Below, in pieces: positions 6,901-10,262 of a stretch of 10,262 nucleotides of DNA. A program made the translations under genes and the position numbers. Origin of the DNA: Synergistes sp. (GTDB lineage Bacteria; Synergistota; Synergistia; Synergistales; Synergistaceae). Position 1 is the first letter of the stretch. Each line of letters opens with the position of its first letter. The notes beneath the pieces are model-generated. The model did not search any database. It was not told the DNA's origin and was given only the letters and a program-made list of their open reading frames with translations. The stretch covers positions 1-10,262 of the forward strand of contig JAEEYY010000103.1 of the NCBI GenBank assembly GCA_016288355.1, given 5' to 3'.

Positions 6901-7794
6901 ATGCAAACTATAGGATTCATAGGTCTTGGGATAATGGGCAAGCCGATGGCGAAAAACCTGTTAAAGGCCGGTTATCCGCTGGTTGTCTATGACATCAGCG
7001 AAGCAGCGGTAAAAGAAGTCTGCGAGTGCGGGGCAAAAGCAGCCGCAAGCTCAGCCGAGGCAGCAAAAGCCGCGGATAAATATATCATTACCATGCTGCC
7101 GAATTCCCCGCATGTAAAAGAAGTCGTTTCCGGCAAAAACGGAATCGCCGAAGGCTGCAGGAGCGGGCAGGTCGTGATAGATATGAGCTCGATCTCCCCC
7201 ATCGCAAGCAGAGAGCTCGGAGCCGAGCTTGCGAAACTGGGAGTTACGATGATAGACGCCCCCGTGAGCGGCGGGCAGGAAAAAGCCGAAAAAGGAACTC
7301 TTGCGATAATGGCGGGCGGCGATGAGCATGCCTTTGAAGAGGCAAAGCCCATTCTTGAAAAGATGGGCGCCACGGTCACGCTTGTCGGAGAACTGGGCGC
7401 CGGACAGATCACGAAGCTCGTGAACCAGCTGATCGTCGGCATCAATATCTCCGCGGTAGCAGAAGGCATGGCCCTCGCGAAGAAGGCCGGAGTCGATCCA
7501 CGCAGGGTATTTGAGGCGATCAGGAAGGGACTTGCCGGCAGCCAGTGCCTGGAAGACAAAGCGCCGCGCATGTTTGAGGGACGCTATGCCCCCGGCTTCA
7601 GAATCAACCTGCATATCAAGGACCTGTGGAACGTACTGGAGACCAGCCGCTCTGTAGGCAGCTCCGCCCCGCTTTCGGCTCAGGTGCTGGAGATGATGAT
7701 AGCTCTTGCCAACGAAGGACACGAGGGGCTCGACCACGGCTCGCTCGGGCTCTATTACGAAAAGCTGAATAATGTTTCTCTTAAGGAATCATAA
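6901..7794 (+). CDS. garR: 2-hydroxy-3-oxopropionate (tartronate semialdehyde) reductase-like 3-hydroxyacid dehydrogenase
   Basis: A cytosolic NAD(P)-dependent beta-hydroxyacid dehydrogenase, probably interconverting tartronate semialdehyde and D-glycerate. The 297 residues match the GarR/GlxR length. The Rossmann loop GLGIMG is at 8-13, and Asp31 at the end of the second strand suggests NAD. The family signature DAPVSGG is at 119-125, the catalytic Lys is Lys172 in GAGQITKLVNQ, and the helical C-terminal domain carries IKD at 239-241. The stretches IRKGLAGSxxLxxKAP, PGFRINLHIKDL and the end DHGSLGLYYEKL closely resemble E. coli GarR/GlxR as I recall them, more than 3-hydroxyisobutyrate dehydrogenases. 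The related L-threonate dehydrogenase (LtnD) is an alternative. It is last in the operon, 29 bp after paralogue 3, with GGGAGG 7 nt before the ATG and a terminator just after its stop. No glyoxylate carboligase or glycerate kinase is visible nearby. Confidence 0.82.
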   Translation: MQTIGFIGLGIMGKPMAKNLLKAGYPLVVYDISEAAVKEVCECGAKAAASSAEAAKAADKYIITMLPNSPHVKEVVSGKNGIAEGCRSGQVVIDMSSISPIASRELGAELAKLGVTMIDAPVSGGQEKAEKGTLAIMAGGDEHAFEEAKPILEKMGATVTLVGELGAGQITKLVNQLIVGINISAVAEGMALAKKAGVDPRRVFEAIRKGLAGSQCLEDKAPRMFEGRYAPGFRINLHIKDLWNVLETSRSVGSSAPLSAQVLEMMIALANEGHEGLDHGSLGLYYEKLNNVSLKES

Positions 7795-7815
7795 GAATCG
7801 GTAAAAATGCGCTCC

Positions 7816-7857
7816 AAGCTGCGCCGACCTGCACTTTTGGTCCGGCGCAGCTTTTTT
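7816..7857 (+). terminator. Intrinsic terminator closing the transporter-dehydrogenase operon
   Basis: An 11-bp GC-rich stem, AAGCTGCGCCG (7816-7826) with CGGCGCAGCTT (7843-7853), is extended inward by ACC/GGT with one bulged C. It closes a loop of about 9 nt and runs into six T residues (7852-7857). It starts 21 nt after the reductase stop and lies between convergent genes. On the minus strand a shorter T-rich stretch lies about 8 nt past the stem, so it may weakly stop minus-strand transcription too. Confidence 0.92.
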
Positions 7858-7877
7858 AATGCCGCCGTGAGGGATGT

Positions 7878-9749
7878 TCAGCGCACCAGCGCCTTTGGGC
7901 CGTTTCCGATAAGGTCCCTGCGCCCCGCTTTTATCAGCGCTTTTTTTACATACTCACGGTTCTGCGGCATCCAGAACTGAAGCAGCGCACGCTGCATCTT
8001 GCGCTCTTCAGCGCTCTTCGGGACATATACTTCCTCCATCGTCTCAGGGTCGAGCCCAGTGTAGTAGATACAGGTGGAAAGAGAGCCGGGAGTCGGCGTG
8101 AAATCCTGCACCTGTTCCGGATGCAGGCCGCTGTCGCGTATAAACTCGGCAAGCTCTATTGCTTCCTTAAGCCCGGAACCGGGGTGCGCCGAGATAAAAT
8201 AAGGCACGATAAACTGTTTGAGGCCGAGCTTTTTATTCATCTCAGCATACTTTTTAAGGAATTCCTCGGTGACGGCACGCCCAGGCTTGCGCATATAGCG
8301 CAGCACTTTCGGGCTTATATGCTCCGGCGCTATCTTAAGCTGGCCGCTTATGTGCCAGCGGCAGAGCTCCTCAAGAAATCCGCCCTTTTTGTCCGCCAGT
8401 ATATAGTCGTAGCGCAGACCTGAGCGTATGAATACCTTTTTGACCTTCGGCAGGGCGCGCAGCTTTCTGAGCAGCGCTATATAGTCCTCATGTGTAGCGC
8501 GCAGTTTTGCGCAGGGCTTCGGGTAAAGACAGGAACGTCCGCGACAGGCGCCTCGCTTTACGGAGGCTTCGCACTGCGGCGCAGTGAAGTTGGCGGTGGG
8601 ACCTCCCACGTCATGTATATAGCCCTTGAAGCCCGGCAGGCGCGTCAGGAGCTTTGCTTCCTCTATTATCGATTCGTCGCTCCTGCGCTGGATTATGCGC
8701 CCCTGATGCGATGATATCGCGCAGAAGCCGCACTCGCCGTAGCAGCCGCGGTGTGTCGTTATGCTGAATCTGACCTCTTCGATGGCGGGGACTCCGCCCT
8801 TTGCGTCGTAATCGGGGTGCCACGCGCGCGCATAGGGCAGAGCGTAAACGCGATCCATCTCATCCGTTGTAAGCGGCCTCATAGGACGGTTCTGCACGAC
8901 GAACCACGCTCCCTGATCCTGGATCACCCTTTTTCCGCGCAGCGCGTCATTCTCGTCATAAGCGAGCCTGAAAGCGGCGGCAAACTTTCTCTTATCGGAA
9001 GAGACCTCTTCAAATGACGGAAGCAGCACCGCATCCTTTGCCGCGTCCGCGCCGTGCGCTTTCCAGCAGGTGCCCGCAATATCGCGCAGCGCGTGAATGC
9101 TCTCTCCGTCCGCAAGACGCCTTGCTATCTCAAGCGACGCAAGCTCCCCCATCCCGTACACCAGCAGATCCGCGCGGCTGTCGGCAAGGATGGAGCGCCG
9201 CACGCTGTCGCTCCAGCAGTCGTAGTGCGCCATGCGCCTTAGGCTTGCCTCAATGCCGCCTATCACAAGGGGAATGTCTCCCCACAGTTCCCGCACCCTG
9301 TTGGAATAAACTATAGTAGCCCTGTCGGGGCGCAGTCCGGCCTGCCCGCCGGGCGAATAGCTGTCCGTGTGCCTTTTCTTTCCGCCGGCCGTGTAATGGT
9401 TCAGCATCGAGTCAAGATTGCCGGCGGAAAGCATTACGCATAAACGGGGACGCCCCATTTTCAGGAAATCGTCCCTGCCGCGCCAGTCGGGCTGTGAGAT
9501 CACGCCTGTGCGAAAGCCGTGGGCTTCCAGCCAGCGCGCTATTATCGCATGCCCGAAGCTCGGATGATCCACATAGGCGTCCCCGGTTATCACCAGAATA
9601 TCGAGCTCGTCCCAGCCGCGCGCTGCCATGTCCTTCCGCGATACAGGCAGGAAGGCGCCGCGCTTTGGCGCAGTGCTTTTATCAGCCGCAGGGCTTTTGC
9701 TCTTTATGCCTTCTGTACGGGCGCGGGCGCCGTATCTTTCAGATGCCAT
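7878..9749 (-). CDS. ygiQ: YgiQ-family (UPF0313) radical SAM protein
   Basis: A cytosolic radical S-adenosylmethionine protein of the YgiQ family, whose reaction is not established to my knowledge. In its 623 residues an N-terminal cobalamin-binding-like region begins at FLPVSRKDM and LDILVITGDAYVDHPSFG (about 33-66). The [4Fe-4S] motif CYGECGFC has Cys336, Cys340 and Cys343, and is followed by SSHQGRIIQRRS and GYIHDVGGPTANF (376-388). A second cysteine cluster, C393, C402, C407 and C413, follows in the CRGRSCLYPKPC region. I recall this as family-typical; it could hold another metal site. The C-terminus ends in the usual AGRRDLIGNGPKALV. About 30 Ala/Lys/Arg-rich residues precede the conserved start. 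The ATG at 9749 is kept because AGAGGAAG and AGGA lie just upstream and no other Met occurs before residue 41. It is convergent with the catabolic operon and functionally separate. Confidence 0.94.
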   Translation of the reverse strand: MASERYGARARTEGIKSKSPAADKSTAPKRGAFLPVSRKDMAARGWDELDILVITGDAYVDHPSFGHAIIARWLEAHGFRTGVISQPDWRGRDDFLKMGRPRLCVMLSAGNLDSMLNHYTAGGKKRHTDSYSPGGQAGLRPDRATIVYSNRVRELWGDIPLVIGGIEASLRRMAHYDCWSDSVRRSILADSRADLLVYGMGELASLEIARRLADGESIHALRDIAGTCWKAHGADAAKDAVLLPSFEEVSSDKRKFAAAFRLAYDENDALRGKRVIQDQGAWFVVQNRPMRPLTTDEMDRVYALPYARAWHPDYDAKGGVPAIEEVRFSITTHRGCYGECGFCAISSHQGRIIQRRSDESIIEEAKLLTRLPGFKGYIHDVGGPTANFTAPQCEASVKRGACRGRSCLYPKPCAKLRATHEDYIALLRKLRALPKVKKVFIRSGLRYDYILADKKGGFLEELCRWHISGQLKIAPEHISPKVLRYMRKPGRAVTEEFLKKYAEMNKKLGLKQFIVPYFISAHPGSGLKEAIELAEFIRDSGLHPEQVQDFTPTPGSLSTCIYYTGLDPETMEEVYVPKSAEERKMQRALLQFWMPQNREYVKKALIKAGRRDLIGNGPKALVR

Positions 9750-9812
9750 TCCTATCTTCCTCTTGCAAAAAACTTTCCGCCAGTCATGAATCTGACAGCC
9801 TCAGGTATAACT

Positions 9813-9818
9813 ATTATA
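9813..9818 (-). promoter_or_regulatory. Candidate -10 element for the YgiQ-family gene
   Basis: On the minus strand this reads TATAAT, a consensus -10 box about 64 bp upstream of the ATG at 9749. Transcription would begin near 9806 and leave a leader of roughly 57 nt containing the ribosome site. No convincing -35 sits at 16-18 bp; a weak TTTCAT lies 20 bp upstream. The region is AT-rich and contains several overlapping -10-like words, so this is tentative. Confidence 0.4.
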
Positions 9819-9823
9819 AACTC

Positions 9824-9832
9824 TGTTATAAT
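9824..9832 (+). promoter_or_regulatory. Extended -10 promoter (TGTTATAAT) for the YgjP-type hydrolase gene
   Basis: TG-N-TATAAT is a perfect extended -10 element on the plus strand. There is no good -35 at normal spacing, as is common for extended -10 promoters. The expected transcription start, 7 nt past the box, is position 9839, the A of the first in-frame ATG. That would make the message leaderless from that ATG. Confidence 0.55.
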
Positions 9833-9838
9833 ATCTCT

Positions 9839-10262
9839 ATGAAAGAGAGTTGCATCGTGATAAACGGCATAAGCTTCGAAATAAAAAGAAGCGCAAGAAG
9901 AAAATACATCGCCGCAGGCATCGACAGCGGCGGATATTTTATCGCCGCACCGCTGCACACGTCCCGCAGAGAGCTGGAGGCAGTCCTTCAAAAGGACGCC
10001 GGCCGCATCATAAAAAAGCTCGATAAAAGGCGCGAGACAAGCGGGCGCAGAGAACACAGCTATACGGACGGAGACGAGTTTTTCTGGCGCGGGGAACCCT
10101 GTCCGCTCAGGATAGCAGACGGGGCGCTGCGCTTTGACGGAAAAGCTTTTATTGCGGCCGCTTTTAAGAACAGGACCGAAGCGCGCGGCGCATTTGCGCA
10201 TTTTTACTCACGCGCGACAAGAAGCATCCTGCAGGATGAATTTCCGGCGTTATGCAAAAAAA
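9839..10262 (+). CDS. YgjP/DUF45-type metal-dependent hydrolase, N-terminal part, cut by the window edge
   Basis: An open frame runs from ATG 9839 to the right edge without a stop (141 residues). The pattern fits the N-terminal half of YgjP-like (DUF45, SprT/WLM-related) zinc hydrolases. It begins INGISFEIKRSARRKYIAAGIDSGGYFIAAPLHTSRRELEAVL, followed by a basic helix GRIIKKLDKRRE, then an FFWRGEPCPLRI strand (family: G-x-x-Y-x-L) and a helix HFYSRATRSIL before the catalytic region. The zinc-binding HExxH would lie beyond the window, so activity cannot be judged. No Shine-Dalgarno precedes ATG 9839. An alternative start is the in-frame GTG at 9857, which gives VINGISFE and has a weak GAGAG 7-8 nt upstream. 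It is divergent from the YgiQ-family gene across an 89-bp gap. Confidence 0.75.
   Translation, partial: MKESCIVINGISFEIKRSARRKYIAAGIDSGGYFIAAPLHTSRRELEAVLQKDAGRIIKKLDKRRETSGRREHSYTDGDEFFWRGEPCPLRIADGALRFDGKAFIAAAFKNRTEARGAFAHFYSRATRSILQDEFPALCKK

Noticed and set aside
6987..7737. Minus-strand open frames of 194 and 228 codons opposite the reductase gene
   Set aside because: They overlap each other in different frames and lie opposite a well-supported GarR-like gene. Their low-complexity Ala/Ser-rich or His/Arg-rich translations are typical of shadow frames.
9752..10201. Minus-strand open frame of 149 codons opposite the hydrolase gene
   Set aside because: The plus-strand frame has the YgjP/DUF45 pattern and a consensus promoter. 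The minus-strand translation matches nothing I know and would fill the divergent promoter region.
1..10262. Search for CRISPR arrays, tRNA or rRNA genes, insertion sequences, phage or defence modules
   Set aside because: I found no spaced direct repeats, cloverleaf-like sequence, terminal inverted repeats, transposase or integrase motifs. The window reads as ordinary metabolic and housekeeping genes.

Overview
The window looks like a bacterial chromosome segment with moderately high GC. Shine-Dalgarno sites are strong (AAGGAGG and GGAGG types), and ATA and AGG codons are used freely alongside GC-rich third positions. The gene mix (a tripartite tricarboxylate transporter, hydroxyacid dehydrogenases, a YgiQ-type radical SAM protein) fits an anaerobic, organic-acid or amino-acid fermenting bacterium. 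Synergistota such as Cloacibacillus or Synergistes is my best guess, but that is inference from style and gene content, and no marker gene is present.

Positions 1-7860 form one same-strand block that reads like a catabolic operon. It starts with the 3' part of a GntR-type regulator with an FCD ligand-binding domain. A perfect 8-bp inverted repeat follows, and then a complete tripartite tricarboxylate transporter (TTT): periplasmic binding protein, small membrane subunit and large membrane subunit. Next come three consecutive, mutually homologous D-2-hydroxyacid dehydrogenases. The block closes with a 3-hydroxyacid dehydrogenase most like 2-hydroxy-3-oxopropionate (tartronate semialdehyde) reductase, and an intrinsic terminator at about 7816-7857. 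Gaps are short, ribosome sites are strong, and one stop codon overlaps the next Shine-Dalgarno. The likely logic is that the regulator senses an organic acid, the TTT system imports a carboxylate, and the dehydrogenases interconvert 2-hydroxy and 2-oxo acids with NAD(H). The reductase would handle a three-carbon semialdehyde or a related beta-hydroxyacid. The actual substrate cannot be read from the sequence.

Positions 7861-9749 hold a convergent minus-strand gene for a YgiQ-family radical SAM protein, unrelated to the operon. An 89-bp intergenic region (9750-9838) then carries divergent -10 elements. The window ends inside a plus-strand gene for a YgjP/DUF45-type metal-dependent hydrolase, which may be read from a leaderless or nearly leaderless transcript.

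I saw no tRNA, rRNA, CRISPR array, insertion sequence or phage gene. The most unusual element is the transporter plus three-dehydrogenase cassette. It is best described as an uncharacterised hydroxyacid utilisation locus rather than a wholly new type of system.
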